Part shown: positions 1 to 11,090 of the stretch, one piece after another
How the letters are laid out: every line of letters starts with the position of its first letter
Numbering within the stretch: position 1 is the stretch's first letter
Source: Hydrocarboniphaga daqingensis
Lineage (GTDB): Bacteria; Pseudomonadota; Gammaproteobacteria; Nevskiales; Nevskiaceae
Direction of reading: 5' to 3'
DNA: 64,000 nucleotides
NCBI RefSeq assembly: GCF_900129825.1
Contig: NZ_FQWZ01000007.1
Span: forward strand, 186,001 to 250,000
Made by a program: the position numbers and the translations under genes
Notes under the pieces: generated by a model
What the model saw: only the letters and a program-made list of their open reading frames with translations
Told to the model about the DNA's origin: nothing
Databases searched by the model: none

Positions 1-1
1 G

Positions 2-2227
<2,226 letters not shown>

Positions 2228-2262
2228 AGCGCGGGCGCCGCGCCGTTGCGGCGCCGCCAACG

Positions 2263-2291
2263 AAAACGGCCACCGCGAGGGTGGCCGTTTT
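2263..2291. terminator. Bidirectional intrinsic terminator between the TonB receptor and pckA
   Basis: A perfect 12-bp stem (AAAACGGCCACC at 2263-2274, reverse complement at 2280-2291) encloses a 5-nt loop. An A-run on one side and a T-run on the other allow it to act in both directions. It sits in the gap between two convergent genes and probably ends both transcripts. Confidence 0.85.
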
Positions 2292-2313
2292 GTACCGCGA
2301 TGTCGCGCGAGGC

Positions 2314-3981
2314 TTAGATGCGTTCTTCGATGCCGAACGCGGCGAAGCCCTTCTTCTTGAAGTTGTCGCGGAACATGTCGCGCAGCTTGGTCGCCGTGGC
2401 GTCGTAGGCGTCCTTGTCGGTCCAGGTGTTGCGCGGGTTCAGGATCGTGCTGTCCACGCCCGGGCAGCTCTTGGGCATCTTCAGATTCAGGATCGGCTGC
2501 ACTTCGGTTTCAACGTTGTCCAGCTCGCCGTTGAGCGCTGCATTGAGCAATGCGCGCGTGACCTTGAGCTTCATGCGGGCGCCGCCGCTGGTGGCGCCGC
2601 CGCCGCTCCAGCCGGTGTTCAGCAGGATGCAGCGGGTCTTGTTCTGCTCCATCTTCTTGGCCAGCAGCTCGGCGTAGACGTTGGGACGCTGTGCCATGAA
2701 CGGGCCACCGAAGCAGGCCGAGAACGTCGGCTGCGGTTCGCTGACGCCGACTTCGGTGCCGGCGACGCGGGCGGTGAAGCCGGACACGAAGTGGTACATC
2801 ACGTCCTTGGGTTCAAGGATCGACACCGGAGGCAGCACGCCGAACGCATCGGCCGTCAGCAGCACGATGGTCTTCGGATGCGGGCCCTGGCCGTTGGGCA
2901 TGATGTTCGGGTTGGCGTCCAGCGGGTAGCTGAAACGGGTGTTCTCGGCGATGGAGCCGTCGAACAGATCAAGTTCGTCCGGGTGGCACTCTTCCATCTT
3001 CTTGCCGGGCAGCGGCGGCACGTTTTCGATGATCGTGCCGGGCTTGCTCAGCGCCTGGGCGATGACCGGCTCGTTTTCCTTGTCGAGGTCGATCAGCTTG
3101 GCGTAGCAGCCGTCTTCGAGGTTGCACAGGCCGTTGTCCGACCAGATGATCTCGTCGTCGCCGATCAGGCGGCGGTTGGCATCGGCCGACAGCGTGGTCT
3201 TACCGGTGCCCGACAAGCCGAACAGGATCGCCGCGTCGTTGTTCTTGCCGACGTTGGCCGAGCAGTGCATCGACAGACGGCCTTCCTTGGGCAGCAGGTA
3301 GTTGCCGACCGTGAAGATGGTCTTCTTATTGACGCCGCAGTAGTCGGCGCGGCCGGCCACGAGGCAGATCTTGTTCTTGGTGTCGACGATCACCGCGGCT
3401 TCGGCGCGGCAGCCATCACGCTCGGGCACGCAGACGAAGCTGGGCACGTTGAGCATCGTCCAGCGACGGCTGTCGACGTCCTTCACGCCCTGCAGGTCCT
3501 TCGGGAACATGTTGTGGCAGAACATCGCATGCGTCGCGTATTCGCCGACGAAGCGATAAGGGACCGCGAAATCCGGGTCCGAACCCATGAACAGGTCCTT
3601 CACGTACAACGTGCCCTTCTTTTCATTCAGATGGGCGACGACGCGGGCGAGCAGGGCTTCGTACTGGGCCGGCTGGTAGGGGTTCAGGTCGGCCTTGAAC
3701 CAGATCTCGTCGGCCACGTCGGGCCACTTGACCGCGTAGGTGTCCTTGGTGCGGCGGCCGGTGCAGTCCGGATCGGTGTAGTACACCAGCGGACCCTTGT
3801 CGCCGAGGATGGTCGGGAACGCCTTCTGCTCGTTGCTGCCGCCGCCGCGCTTGACCCGGCCGCGGTCGTTGGCGATGGCTTCATGAAACAGCTCGGTCTT
3901 GCCGAGGTTGTACTTGTAGCTGACGGTCTTGAGACCGAACAGTTTTTCGAGATCGGCCTGAAAGCTCGTCTGAAACGTCAT
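2314..3981 (-). CDS. pckA: Phosphoenolpyruvate carboxykinase (ATP)
   Basis: It converts oxaloacetate and ATP to phosphoenolpyruvate, ADP and CO2, the first committed step of gluconeogenesis, in the cytoplasm. The 555-residue product is slightly longer than the usual 530-540. The kinase-1a P-loop GLSGTGKTT is at residues 255-263, and the kinase-2 / metal-binding stretch GDDE is at 274-277. The ATP-dependent family is supported by length and these motifs. The ATG start has a GAGG ribosome site about 9 nt upstream. The gene stands alone: it is divergent from the small secreted protein at 4178 and convergent with the TonB receptor. No operator was recognised in the upstream 196 bp. Confidence 0.96.
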   Translation of the reverse strand: MTFQTSFQADLEKLFGLKTVSYKYNLGKTELFHEAIANDRGRVKRGGGSNEQKAFPTILGDKGPLVYYTDPDCTGRRTKDTYAVKWPDVADEIWFKADLNPYQPAQYEALLARVVAHLNEKKGTLYVKDLFMGSDPDFAVPYRFVGEYATHAMFCHNMFPKDLQGVKDVDSRRWTMLNVPSFVCVPERDGCRAEAAVIVDTKNKICLVAGRADYCGVNKKTIFTVGNYLLPKEGRLSMHCSANVGKNNDAAILFGLSGTGKTTLSADANRRLIGDDEIIWSDNGLCNLEDGCYAKLIDLDKENEPVIAQALSKPGTIIENVPPLPGKKMEECHPDELDLFDGSIAENTRFSYPLDANPNIMPNGQGPHPKTIVLLTADAFGVLPPVSILEPKDVMYHFVSGFTARVAGTEVGVSEPQPTFSACFGGPFMAQRPNVYAELLAKKMEQNKTRCILLNTGWSGGGATSGGARMKLKVTRALLNAALNGELDNVETEVQPILNLKMPKSCPGVDSTILNPRNTWTDKDAYDATATKLRDMFRDNFKKKGFAAFGIEERI

Positions 3982-4177
3982 GATGCATCCTCAAGGATTT
4001 GGAAGTTCTTAAAGCGGGTGACGGCAAAACGCGCGGCTGCCATATGCAAAAGCGCTGCAATCCATATTTCGAAGCATAGTGAGCGGGGTGCAAAATATCC
4101 ATGACCGAACGTGCAGGCACCCTGTGCCGCGCGGCCTATACTCGGGCTCAGCCTGTCCTTCCTGAAGTGTATTGACG

Positions 4178-4513
4178 ATGAATCGACTCGCATCGACCTA
4201 CGTCGCCGCCGGCGTGCTGGCAGTGGCCACGCTCGGCACCGGCGGTCTGGCCCAAGCCGACGAGCCGGCGTCCGCACCGGCTCGTTTCGGCGACCGCCAG
4301 GCCGGTCACTTTGGCGATATCGACCAAGGTCATTTCGGCGATGCGGCCAAGGGCAACTTTGCCCAGCACAACTTCAAGCGGGAGCAAGAGGGGCGGGCGC
4401 CGGTCGTCGATGCCCGGCCGGTCAGTCCCGGCAGCATGTTCCGCAAACCGGCCGCGCCGGTCGACGCCGCTCCATACGTCACGCTGCCGGCTCCGGTGGA
4501 CGCCACGCGCTGA
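4178..4513 (+). CDS. Small secreted protein with a GHFGD-type octapeptide repeat, function unknown
   Basis: I do not recognise this 111-residue protein. It starts with a Sec signal peptide (MNRLAST then a hydrophobic stretch) with a likely cleavage after AQA, near residue 27. The mature N-terminus has a short degenerate repeat of about eight residues: RFGDRQA, GHFGDIDQ, GHFGDAAK, GNFAQHNF. The rest is rich in Pro, Ala and Val. An in-frame TTG lies 6 nt upstream, but the ATG is the natural start; no strong ribosome site is visible. A TATACT hexamer at 4137-4142 could be a -10 element. Its stop directly abuts the stop of the convergent pyrC'. It is probably periplasmic or surface-located. Confidence 0.6.
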   Translation: MNRLASTYVAAGVLAVATLGTGGLAQADEPASAPARFGDRQAGHFGDIDQGHFGDAAKGNFAQHNFKREQEGRAPVVDARPVSPGSMFRKPAAPVDAAPYVTLPAPVDATR

Positions 4514-5842
4514 TCAAGCCGCACCGGCGGCGGCCGCCGGTGCCTGCCAGACGATGCGCCCGCCGTGCAGCGTCAGCACCGGCCGCCCGCAGAATGTACG
4601 GCCGGCAAATGGTGTATTGCGCCCGCGGCTGTGCCAGCTCAGCGGGTCACGGGTGTCGATCGTCCAGCGGCGCTCGGGGTCGATCAACACCAGGTTGGCC
4701 GGGGAACCGGGGCTGATGGCCGGCTCGGCACGGCCGAGTACCAGCGCCGGTCCAAGGCTGGTGCGCGCCGCCAGCTGCAGCGGGCTCAGCAGGCCGGCAT
4801 GGACCAGTTCGATCAGCAGCGGCAATAGCGTTTCGAGCGCGGCGATGCCGGGCTCGGTCAGCGGGAACGGATTGATCTTGGCGTCGGGCTCATGCGGCTG
4901 ATGATCGGAGCAGACGGCGCTGATGACGCCGCGCGCCACGGCTTCGCGCAGGCTGTCGCGGTCGCGCGCGGTGCGCAGCGGCGGCACCAGATGTGCCATC
5001 GCGTCAAAGCCTTCGACGTCGGCGTCGATCATCGCCAGCTGGTGTGCAGCGACGTCGGCGCTGACCGGCAAGCCACGCGCCTGCGCCGATTCCAGCAACT
5101 GCGCGCCGCTGGCGGTCGACAGCCGGCAAAAATGAACCCGGGCTCCGGTGTCTTCGACCAGTGAGATCCACAGCCGCAGCGCCGCGACCTCGGCTGCGAT
5201 CGGAATCGGCGGCAAGCCCAGCCGCGTGCCGACCGGCCCTTCGTGGGCGCAGCCGCCGTTGGCCAGATCAGCATCTTGGGCGAACACGTGCACGGTGGCG
5301 TTCAAGCCGTGTGCGTATTCCAGGGCGCGCCGCGCCACCAGCGCATTGCGCAGCGGTGCCAGCGCATTGCCGAAGCCGACGCAGCCGGCGCGCTGCAGCG
5401 CACTCATCGATGCCAGGGCTTCGCCTTTGAGGCCTTGCGTCAGCGCGCCGAGTACGGCGATGTCGAGCCCGTGAATGCGGGCGGCCTTGCCGTTGATGCG
5501 GTCGACGACGGCGGGGGAGTCGACCACTGGGCTGGTGTCGGGCGGCAGCACGACGCAGCCGATGCCGCCGGCTTGGGCAGCGCCGGTTTCTGACTGGAAG
5601 TCGGCTTTGTGCGTGGCGCCTGGCTCGCGAAAGCGGGCGGCGAGGTCGATCGCCGACGGCATCAGCCAGCAGCCGTCACCATCCAGCGTCTGGTCGTAGG
5701 CGGTGTCGGGCAGCGCTTCGCCGCGATGGTCGATGCGACCGTCACGGATGCCGACGTTGACCACCGCGTCAAAGCCACTGCTCGGGTCGAGCACGCGGAC
5801 GTTGCGGATCAGCAGCGACAGCGCGGTGCTCGACGAGCTCAT
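4514..5842 (-). CDS. pyrC': Catalytically inactive dihydroorotase-like subunit PyrC'
   Basis: This 442-residue member of the dihydroorotase family overlaps the end of pyrB by 4 bp (ATGA). At the usual metal site, the D-x-H-x-H-x-R pattern reads D66-L-A68-A-R70, so both metal-binding histidines are gone, while the following REPG is kept. A DHQPH segment equivalent to the later DHAPH motif survives. In Pseudomonas and relatives such proteins are not enzymes: they are needed structurally to assemble active aspartate carbamoyltransferase as a PyrB/PyrC' dodecamer. The overlap and the lost histidines support that role here. A true dihydroorotase must be elsewhere in the genome. It is the last gene of the gshA-to-pyrC' operon. 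Confidence 0.92.
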   Translation of the reverse strand: MSSSSTALSLLIRNVRVLDPSSGFDAVVNVGIRDGRIDHRGEALPDTAYDQTLDGDGCWLMPSAIDLAARFREPGATHKADFQSETGAAQAGGIGCVVLPPDTSPVVDSPAVVDRINGKAARIHGLDIAVLGALTQGLKGEALASMSALQRAGCVGFGNALAPLRNALVARRALEYAHGLNATVHVFAQDADLANGGCAHEGPVGTRLGLPPIPIAAEVAALRLWISLVEDTGARVHFCRLSTASGAQLLESAQARGLPVSADVAAHQLAMIDADVEGFDAMAHLVPPLRTARDRDSLREAVARGVISAVCSDHQPHEPDAKINPFPLTEPGIAALETLLPLLIELVHAGLLSPLQLAARTSLGPALVLGRAEPAISPGSPANLVLIDPERRWTIDTRDPLSWHSRGRNTPFAGRTFCGRPVLTLHGGRIVWQAPAAAAGAA

Positions 5843-6828
5843 GACAGCACCTCGGCGGCAGGCGAGCCGAGAATCTCGGCCATCACCGCCATGCGCACGG
5901 CGATGCCGTGCGTGACTTGTTGCAGGATCAGCGAACGCTCGCCATAGGCGAGTTCGCCTTCGATTTCGACGCCGCGGTTGATCGGGCCGGGGTGCATCAC
6001 GATCGCGTCCGGCTTGAGCTGGCGGAACCGCTCGCGAGTTAGGCCGAAGTCGGCATGGAATTCGGCCAGCGACGGCAGGAAGGCGCCGAGCATCCGCTCT
6101 TTCTGGAGTCGCAGCAGGATCACGACATCGACGCCGTCGAGGCCGCGTTCGAGGTCATGGAACACGCGCACGCCCATCGATTCGATGCCGGCCGGGATCA
6201 GCGGCGGCGGCGCGACGACGCGGATGTCGACGCAGCCGAGCGTGCGCAGGCCGTGGATGTCCGAGCGTGCGACCCGCGAATGCAGCACGTCGCCGACGAT
6301 CGCGACCGACAGGGCGCCGAAGCCGGCGCTGCGCGCCTTGGGCGCGTGCGCGCGGATCGTGTACAGGTCGAGCAAGCCCTGCGTCGGATGCGCGTGGCGG
6401 CCGTCGCCGGCATTGAGGATCGCCACGCCCGGTGCCGCATGTTCGGCGAAGAAATGCGCTGCGCCGCTGGCTTCGTGGCGGACGACGAACATGTCGGCCT
6501 GCATCGCTTCCATCGTCTTGAGCGTGTCGAGCAGCGTTTCGCCCTTGCTGGTCGACGACGCGGCGATCTGCAGGTTGATCACGTCGGCCGACAGGCGCTT
6601 GGCCGCCAGCTCGAACGTGGTGCGGGTGCGGGTCGACGCTTCGAAGAACAGGTTGACGACCGTGCGGCCGTTGAGCAGCGCGACCTTCTTTTCGGCGCCG
6701 GATGTGGCTTGAGCCAAGCCTTCGGCACGGTCGAGCAGACGCAGGATCAGGTCGCGGGGCAGACCCTCCATCGTCAGCAAGTGCCGCAGGCGGCCGTGCT
6801 CGTCGAGTTGCAGGGAGGGAGTTTTCAT
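5839..6828 (-). CDS. pyrB: Aspartate carbamoyltransferase catalytic subunit
   Basis: It condenses carbamoyl phosphate with aspartate to N-carbamoylaspartate, the committed step of pyrimidine synthesis. The 329-residue protein has the carbamoyl-phosphate motif S65-T-R-T68, followed by RTTFE, and an [10 protein letters not shown] segment in the carbamoyl-phosphate domain. No pyrI-like regulatory subunit is present. Instead the gene overlaps pyrC' by 4 bp, the organisation of class A ATCase in pseudomonads. A 72-bp gap separates it from ruvX upstream. No pyrR gene is visible. Confidence 0.95.
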   Translation of the reverse strand: MKTPSLQLDEHGRLRHLLTMEGLPRDLILRLLDRAEGLAQATSGAEKKVALLNGRTVVNLFFEASTRTRTTFELAAKRLSADVINLQIAASSTSKGETLLDTLKTMEAMQADMFVVRHEASGAAHFFAEHAAPGVAILNAGDGRHAHPTQGLLDLYTIRAHAPKARSAGFGALSVAIVGDVLHSRVARSDIHGLRTLGCVDIRVVAPPPLIPAGIESMGVRVFHDLERGLDGVDVVILLRLQKERMLGAFLPSLAEFHADFGLTRERFRQLKPDAIVMHPGPINRGVEIEGELAYGERSLILQQVTHGIAVRMAVMAEILGSPAAEVLS

Positions 6829-6900
6829 GCTGGGGCGCGAGTTTAGCAGAGCGCCCCGCCGTGCTGGATGGGCTGTTTTGTCCTACTCCGCCGGCAGCAC

Positions 6901-7326
6901 TCAGCCCGGCTGCTCGGCCATCCATTGTTCAAGGATGATCCGCGCCGCCTCGCCGTCGCGGTCGCCTTTGCGGACCCGGCGGTTCATTGCGCCGCTGGCG
7001 CGCGCACTGCGCAGCGCATCGTCGGCGGCGCGCGAGCTGTAGCGCTCGTCGGCCAAGTGCACAGGCAGCCGCGTTCGCGCTTCCAGTTGTCGAGCGAAGC
7101 GGCGCGCCGGCTCGGTGATCGGCTGCTCGCCGCCGTCTTCGTCCAGTGGCAGGCCGACGATCAGGGCCGCCGGCCGCCAGTCCGCGATCAGCCGGTCGAT
7201 CGCCGCCCAGTCCGGCTGGCTGTGCTGGGCGATCGTGGCCAGCGGGCGGGCGGCGCCGGTCAGGCGGTCGCCGATGGCCGTGCCGATGCGGCGCTGACCG
7301 TAGTCGAAGGCCAGGTACTGGCTCAG
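6901..7326 (-). CDS. ruvX: Putative pre-16S rRNA nuclease / Holliday junction resolvase-like YqgF, probable CTG start
   Basis: A clean 141-residue frame runs from the end of yqgE to 6901. It begins SQYLAFDYGQRRIG, the YqgF N-terminus with the catalytic Asp in FDYG. It continues with LPLDEDGGE, LADERYSS and, near the C-terminus, KGDRDGEAARIILEQW carrying the last acidic residue. The family matures the 5' end of 16S rRNA. No ATG, GTG or TTG precedes the conserved FDYG motif in frame. The only sensible initiator is a CTG at 7326-7324, which forms a 4-bp CTGA overlap with the yqgE stop. This suggests translational coupling from a rare start codon. Gene order yqgE-ruvX-pyrB matches many gammaproteobacteria. 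Confidence 0.88.
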   Translation of the reverse strand: MSQYLAFDYGQRRIGTAIGDRLTGAARPLATIAQHSQPDWAAIDRLIADWRPAALIVGLPLDEDGGEQPITEPARRFARQLEARTRLPVHLADERYSSRAADDALRSARASGAMNRRVRKGDRDGEAARIILEQWMAEQPG

Positions 7327-7883
7327 GCGTGCCCCGCTGCGCCGGTCAGCTGGGTCACGTCGACGCCAAGCAGCCGGGTTGCCGCCTGCCAGCGTTCACG
7401 CGGCGGCAGCGCGAACAGCACGTCGCCGTTGACCGGTGTGTTGAGCCAGGAGTTGTGCAGGATTTCGTCTTCGAGCTGGCCGGCGCTCCAGCCGGCGTAG
7501 CCAAGCGTGACCAGATAGTCGCGCGGCCCGCGGCCGTTGCCGATCGCGCTGAGGATGTCGCGCGACGTGGTGATGTACAGGTCGTCCTGCACATGCAGGC
7601 AGGATTCCCAGCCGCCCGGCTCGCGATGCACGACGAAGCCGCGTTCCGGCTGCACTGGGCCGCCCCAGTAGATCGGCGGATCGTCACCGATGCCGTCGTG
7701 CGACAGGCCCATCTGTTCGAGCATCGCACTGAGCGCCAGGTCCGTCGGGCGGTTGATCACCAGCGCCACGGCGCCTTTGTCGTTGTGCTCGCACAGCAGC
7801 GATACCGTGTGATTGAACGTCTCGTCCTGCATGCCGGGCATTGCGACGAGAAACTGGTTTTTCAGAAAGTGGTCCTGGCTCAT
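7323..7883 (-). CDS. yqgE: UPF0301 protein YqgE
   Basis: This 186-residue YqgE/AlgH family protein (UPF0301) starts MSQDHFLKNQFLVAMPGM, the family's conserved N-terminus. That motif decides the ATG at 7883 over an upstream in-frame ATG. It has the family motifs DETFNHTVSLLCEHN, ALVINRP and YWGGPV, and a later LVTLGYAGWSAGQLE block. Its biochemical role is not firmly known; AlgH in Pseudomonas was linked to alginate regulation. It lies 22 bp after gshB and overlaps ruvX by 4 bp. Confidence 0.94.
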   Translation of the reverse strand: MSQDHFLKNQFLVAMPGMQDETFNHTVSLLCEHNDKGAVALVINRPTDLALSAMLEQMGLSHDGIGDDPPIYWGGPVQPERGFVVHREPGGWESCLHVQDDLYITTSRDILSAIGNGRGPRDYLVTLGYAGWSAGQLEDEILHNSWLNTPVNGDVLFALPPRERWQAATRLLGVDVTQLTGAAGHA

Positions 7884-7905
7884 GCCCGCAGTATCGCCCA
7901 AGCCT

Positions 7906-8862
7906 TCAACGGCGCGCGGCGAGCCGGCGCTCGATGGCATCAATCAGCAGCCCGCCGATGTCGGTGCCGAACGCAGCGTCGATCTCGCGGGCGCAGGTCG
8001 GGCTGGTCACGTTGATTTCGGTCAGGCGGTCGCCGATCACGTCGAGGCCGACAAACAGCAGGCCGCGGCGCTGCAGCTCGGGTCCGACCGCAGCGGCAAT
8101 CCGGCGGTCGTCGTCGGTCAGTGGGCGCGGCTCGCCGCTGCCGCCGGCGGCCAGATTGCCGCGCGTCTCGCCGGCCTGCGGCACGCGCGCCAGGCAGTAC
8201 GGCACCGCTTGGCCGTCGACGACCAGCACGCGCTTGTCACCGTCCTTGATCGCCGGCAGATAGCGCTGGGCGACGATCGTGCGCGTGCCCATCAGCGTCA
8301 GCTGCTCGATCACCGACCCCAGATTCATACCGTCGGCGCCGACGCGGAAGATGCCCATGCCGCCCATGCCGTCGACCGGCTTGTAGATCACGTCGCCGTG
8401 TTCGGCGTGAAACGCACGCAGCGTCGCCGCGTCGCGCGAGAACAGCGTCGGCGGGCACAGCTCCGGGAACCACGCGGTGAACATCTTCTCGTTGCAGTCG
8501 CGCAGGCTGTCGGGGCGGTTGACCACCAGCGCACCCTGCGCTTCGGCGCGCTCGAGCAGGTAAGTCGCCGTCACGTATTCGAGGTCGAACGGCGGGTCCT
8601 TGCGCATCAGGATCGCGTCGAGCTCGCCGAGCCGCAGTGCTTCGGCTTGGGAGTCAAACTGGTACCAGTTGCGCTTGTCGTCGGCCACCGTGACGCGGCG
8701 GCCGCGACCCCAGGCCACGCCATCGCGCAGCCACAGGTCGCCCAGCTCGAAATACACCAGCTGCCAGCCGCGTTTCTGCGCGGCCAGCATCAGGGCCAGC
8801 GTCGTGTCCTTGTACGGCTTGATGGACCCGATCGGGTCCATCACCACGCCTAGGCGCGGCAT
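7906..8862 (-). CDS. gshB: Glutathione synthetase
   Basis: It joins gamma-glutamylcysteine and glycine using ATP to give glutathione. The 318-residue ATP-grasp protein starts MPRLGVVMDPIGSI, matching the E. coli GshB N-terminus. It contains MRKDPPFDLEYV, the ATP-grasp lysine region DVIYKPVDGMGGMGIFR, and the C-terminal EINVTSPT metal/substrate segment. A TTG two codons upstream overlaps the gshA stop, but the ATG at 8862 fits the family better. Only 2 bp separate it from gshA, so the two steps of glutathione synthesis are co-transcribed. Confidence 0.96.
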   Translation of the reverse strand: MPRLGVVMDPIGSIKPYKDTTLALMLAAQKRGWQLVYFELGDLWLRDGVAWGRGRRVTVADDKRNWYQFDSQAEALRLGELDAILMRKDPPFDLEYVTATYLLERAEAQGALVVNRPDSLRDCNEKMFTAWFPELCPPTLFSRDAATLRAFHAEHGDVIYKPVDGMGGMGIFRVGADGMNLGSVIEQLTLMGTRTIVAQRYLPAIKDGDKRVLVVDGQAVPYCLARVPQAGETRGNLAAGGSGEPRPLTDDDRRIAAAVGPELQRRGLLFVGLDVIGDRLTEINVTSPTCAREIDAAFGTDIGGLLIDAIERRLAARR

Positions 8863-8864
8863 GC

Positions 8865-10178
8865 TCAAGCGGCCTTGGATGCAGCGACGAGGCGGTGCGA
8901 CGCAGCGACTTCGCGGGCGGCAGCCAGCAGCGCCAGCCGGGCGACCACGCCGTAGGCATAAGCGCGGTTGGGCATTGCGTCGGGCGACAGCGTTCGGTCC
9001 GGGTGGCTACAGCAGCTTTCGAACGGCAGCGGCTTGAAGCTCATGCCGGGCGAATTGAGGTTTTCCTGGTTGCCGCGCTTTTCGTTGACGCGGTAGAAGC
9101 CGCCGACGACGAAGCGGTCGATCATGTACACGACCGGCTCAGCTGTGTGGTTTTCAGCGCCCCAGGTTTCGAACGTGTAGACGCCTTCCTGGATGATCGC
9201 GCCGGTGACGTCGCGGCCTTCCTTGGCGCTGGACATGTGCGTGCGTGCCTTGCGGTTCATTTCGCGCAGCTCATCGACGCTGCGCACCGTCATCACGCTC
9301 ATGCCGTAGGTGCCGGCATCGCTTTTGACGATGACGAACGGCTGTTCCTTGATGTCGTACTGGCGGTACTTTTCCTTGATGTCTTCGAGCAGCAGCTCGA
9401 CATTGCTGATCAGGCATTCCTCGCCTTCGCGCTTCAGGAAGTTGATCTGCCCGCAGTTGCGGAACAGCGGATCGACCCACCAGCTGTCGATGCCAGCCAC
9501 CGCGCCGAACTCGCGCGCCACTTCGCGGTAGTAGCCGAAGTGCGACGACTTGAGCCGCGAATGCCAGCCCAGCTCCTGCGGCGGCATCACGTTCTGGTCG
9601 AGGTTCTGCAGGATCTCGGGAATGCCGCCCGACAGATCGTTGTTGAGCAGCACCAGACAGGGATCGAAGCCCGCCACGTTCACGCGGTCGCCGCTGCGCT
9701 GCAAGGGTTCGAGCCGCAACGTGCGGCCGGAGATCTCCAGCGTCAGTTCGGTGGGCTCGCGCAGATCGGGCAGTAGCGATCCGACACGGACGTGGTAGCC
9801 GGCCTTCTGGATCAAGTCATGTAGCGTGGCGACGTTTTCCAGATAGAACTTGTTGCGCGTGTGGTTCTCGGGCACCAGCAACAAGCCGGTCGCGGTCGGG
9901 CAGACGCGTTCGACCGCCGATTGGATCGCCTGGACGCAGACCGACTCGAACTCGGGATTCAGGTTGTTGAAGCCGCCGGGGAACAGGTTGGTATCGACCG
10001 GCGCCAGCTTGAAGCCGGCATTGCGCAGGTCCACCGAGCAGTAGAACGGCGGCGGGGTTTGGTGCCACTGGCTGCGGAACCAGGCTTCGATATCCGCGGA
10101 CTGCTTGAGCAGCTGCGTCTCGAAGGTCAGCAGCGGTGAGGTGTTGCCGCTGGTGAGAGCGAGGGCGTCGTCGGCCAT
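8865..10178 (-). CDS. gshA: Glutamate-cysteine ligase, Acidithiobacillus-type
   Basis: The product is about 437 residues and matches the glutamate-cysteine ligase family first described in Acidithiobacillus ferrooxidans, unrelated in sequence to E. coli GshA. Recognisable blocks are PPFYCSVDLRNAGFKLAPVD, NLFPGGFNNLNPEF, FVIVKSDAGTYGMSV and ENLNSPGMSF. It makes gamma-glutamylcysteine from Glu, Cys and ATP. I placed the start at the ATG of MADDALALTSGN (10178); an ATG three codons upstream is also possible, while longer in-frame extensions look non-coding. Neighbouring gshB confirms the pathway. It heads a six-gene operon and is divergent from fdxA. Confidence 0.93.
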   Translation of the reverse strand: MADDALALTSGNTSPLLTFETQLLKQSADIEAWFRSQWHQTPPPFYCSVDLRNAGFKLAPVDTNLFPGGFNNLNPEFESVCVQAIQSAVERVCPTATGLLLVPENHTRNKFYLENVATLHDLIQKAGYHVRVGSLLPDLREPTELTLEISGRTLRLEPLQRSGDRVNVAGFDPCLVLLNNDLSGGIPEILQNLDQNVMPPQELGWHSRLKSSHFGYYREVAREFGAVAGIDSWWVDPLFRNCGQINFLKREGEECLISNVELLLEDIKEKYRQYDIKEQPFVIVKSDAGTYGMSVMTVRSVDELREMNRKARTHMSSAKEGRDVTGAIIQEGVYTFETWGAENHTAEPVVYMIDRFVVGGFYRVNEKRGNQENLNSPGMSFKPLPFESCCSHPDRTLSPDAMPNRAYAYGVVARLALLAAAREVAASHRLVAASKAA

Positions 10179-10273
10179 GGTGTCCATCCAGTGCGTCGGG
10201 GACCGCCATGGTAACGCCAACCGATTACCGCCAGCGCTTTGCGCGGCGGCCGGCGTCGTCCGGATGTAGGGAC

Positions 10274-10300
10274 TTGGACGGCAGCGGCATCGGCTACAAT
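10274..10300 (+). promoter_or_regulatory. Candidate sigma-70 promoter of fdxA
   Basis: A TACAAT -10 box (10295-10300) lies 45 bp before fdxA, with TTGGAC at 10274-10279 as a possible -35. The 15-bp spacer is shorter than ideal. The -10 is followed by GCGCGCGC, a GC-rich discriminator also seen at the tRNA promoter near 31.95 kb. Confidence 0.4.
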
Positions 10301-10344
10301 GCGCGCGCTTCACACCCCTACATCAGCCTCAGACCGTCCGCGCC

Positions 10345-10668
10345 ATGACCTTTGTCGTCACCGAAAACTGCATCAAGTGCAAATACACCGACTGCGTCGA
10401 GGTGTGCCCGGTGGACTGCTTCCACGAAGGCCCTAACTTCCTGGTGATCGACCCGGAAGAATGCATCGACTGCACGCTCTGCGAGCCGGAGTGCCCGGCC
10501 GAAGCGATCTTTGCCGAAGACGATCTGCCCGAGAACCAGGCCGAGTTCAAAAAGCTCAATGCCGAGCTGGCCAAAACCTGGCCGGTGATCACCGAAAAGC
10601 AGCCCCAGCCGGCCGACGCCAAGGACTGGGACGGCAAGCCGGGCAAGCTGCAGCTGCTCGAACGCTAG
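10345..10668 (+). CDS. fdxA: Seven-iron ferredoxin FdxA
   Basis: This 107-residue ferredoxin binds one 3Fe-4S and one 4Fe-4S cluster and acts as a soluble low-potential electron carrier. It starts [20 protein letters not shown], followed by PVDCFHEG and the second cluster motif [12 protein letters not shown]. This matches Azotobacter FdI / FdxA in spacing, and the C-terminal extension of about 50 residues is family-typical. No redox partner gene is adjacent. No strong Shine-Dalgarno site is visible before the ATG. Confidence 0.95.
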   Translation: MTFVVTENCIKCKYTDCVEVCPVDCFHEGPNFLVIDPEECIDCTLCEPECPAEAIFAEDDLPENQAEFKKLNAELAKTWPVITEKQPQPADAKDWDGKPGKLQLLER

Positions 10669-10707
10669 ACCGCCGCCTGCCGCCGGCGCCCCGCGCGCCG
10701 CTGCGGC

Positions 10708-11073
10708 CTACTTCTTCAGCAGCGACTTGAGGTCGGCGAACGGATTGCCGGTGGCCACGGCCGCCGGGGCCGGCGTCGAGGTGTCGCCGGTGAAATCCTT
10801 GTAGCGCGAGTGCTCGTTGTCGTGGCAGTAGACGCACAGCAACTCCCAGTTGCTGCCGTCTTCCGGATTGTCGTCGTGATTGTGATTGCGATGATGGACG
10901 GTCAGCTCTTGCAGATTCACTCGCGTGAACTCGCGCGCGCAGCGGCCGCAGACCCACGGATACATCTTCAGCGCTCGCTCGCGGTAGCCGAGGTTGCGCG
11001 CTTCTGACGCACGGCGCTGGTCGGCGACGATGCGGTCGAGTTTGGCGTGGTCGATGGTCTTGTTGGTGGCCAA
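10708..11073 (-). CDS. yajD: YajD-like HNH nuclease family protein
   Basis: The 121-residue protein matches the small HNH family YajD: NKTIDHAKLDRIVADQR at the start, then two CxxC-type zinc pairs (VCGRC and LCVYC) around an HNH core of LTVHHRNHNHDDNPEDGSN. A substrate has not been established for YajD proteins, and nuclease activity is inferred from the fold. It is convergent with fdxA and lies 17 bp downstream of the RES-domain toxin on the same strand, so it may be transcribed with the toxin-antitoxin pair. Confidence 0.88.
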   Translation of the reverse strand: MATNKTIDHAKLDRIVADQRRASEARNLGYRERALKMYPWVCGRCAREFTRVNLQELTVHHRNHNHDDNPEDGSNWELLCVYCHDNEHSRYKDFTGDTSTPAPAAVATGNPFADLKSLLKK

Positions 11074-11090
11074 AAGCAGAGTCCGGCTGG

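Noticed and set aside
2281..4104. A 607-codon open frame opposite pckA
   Set aside because: Antisense shadow of a highly GC3-biased gene; the translation is low-complexity and shows no family motif, while pckA on the other strand is unambiguous.
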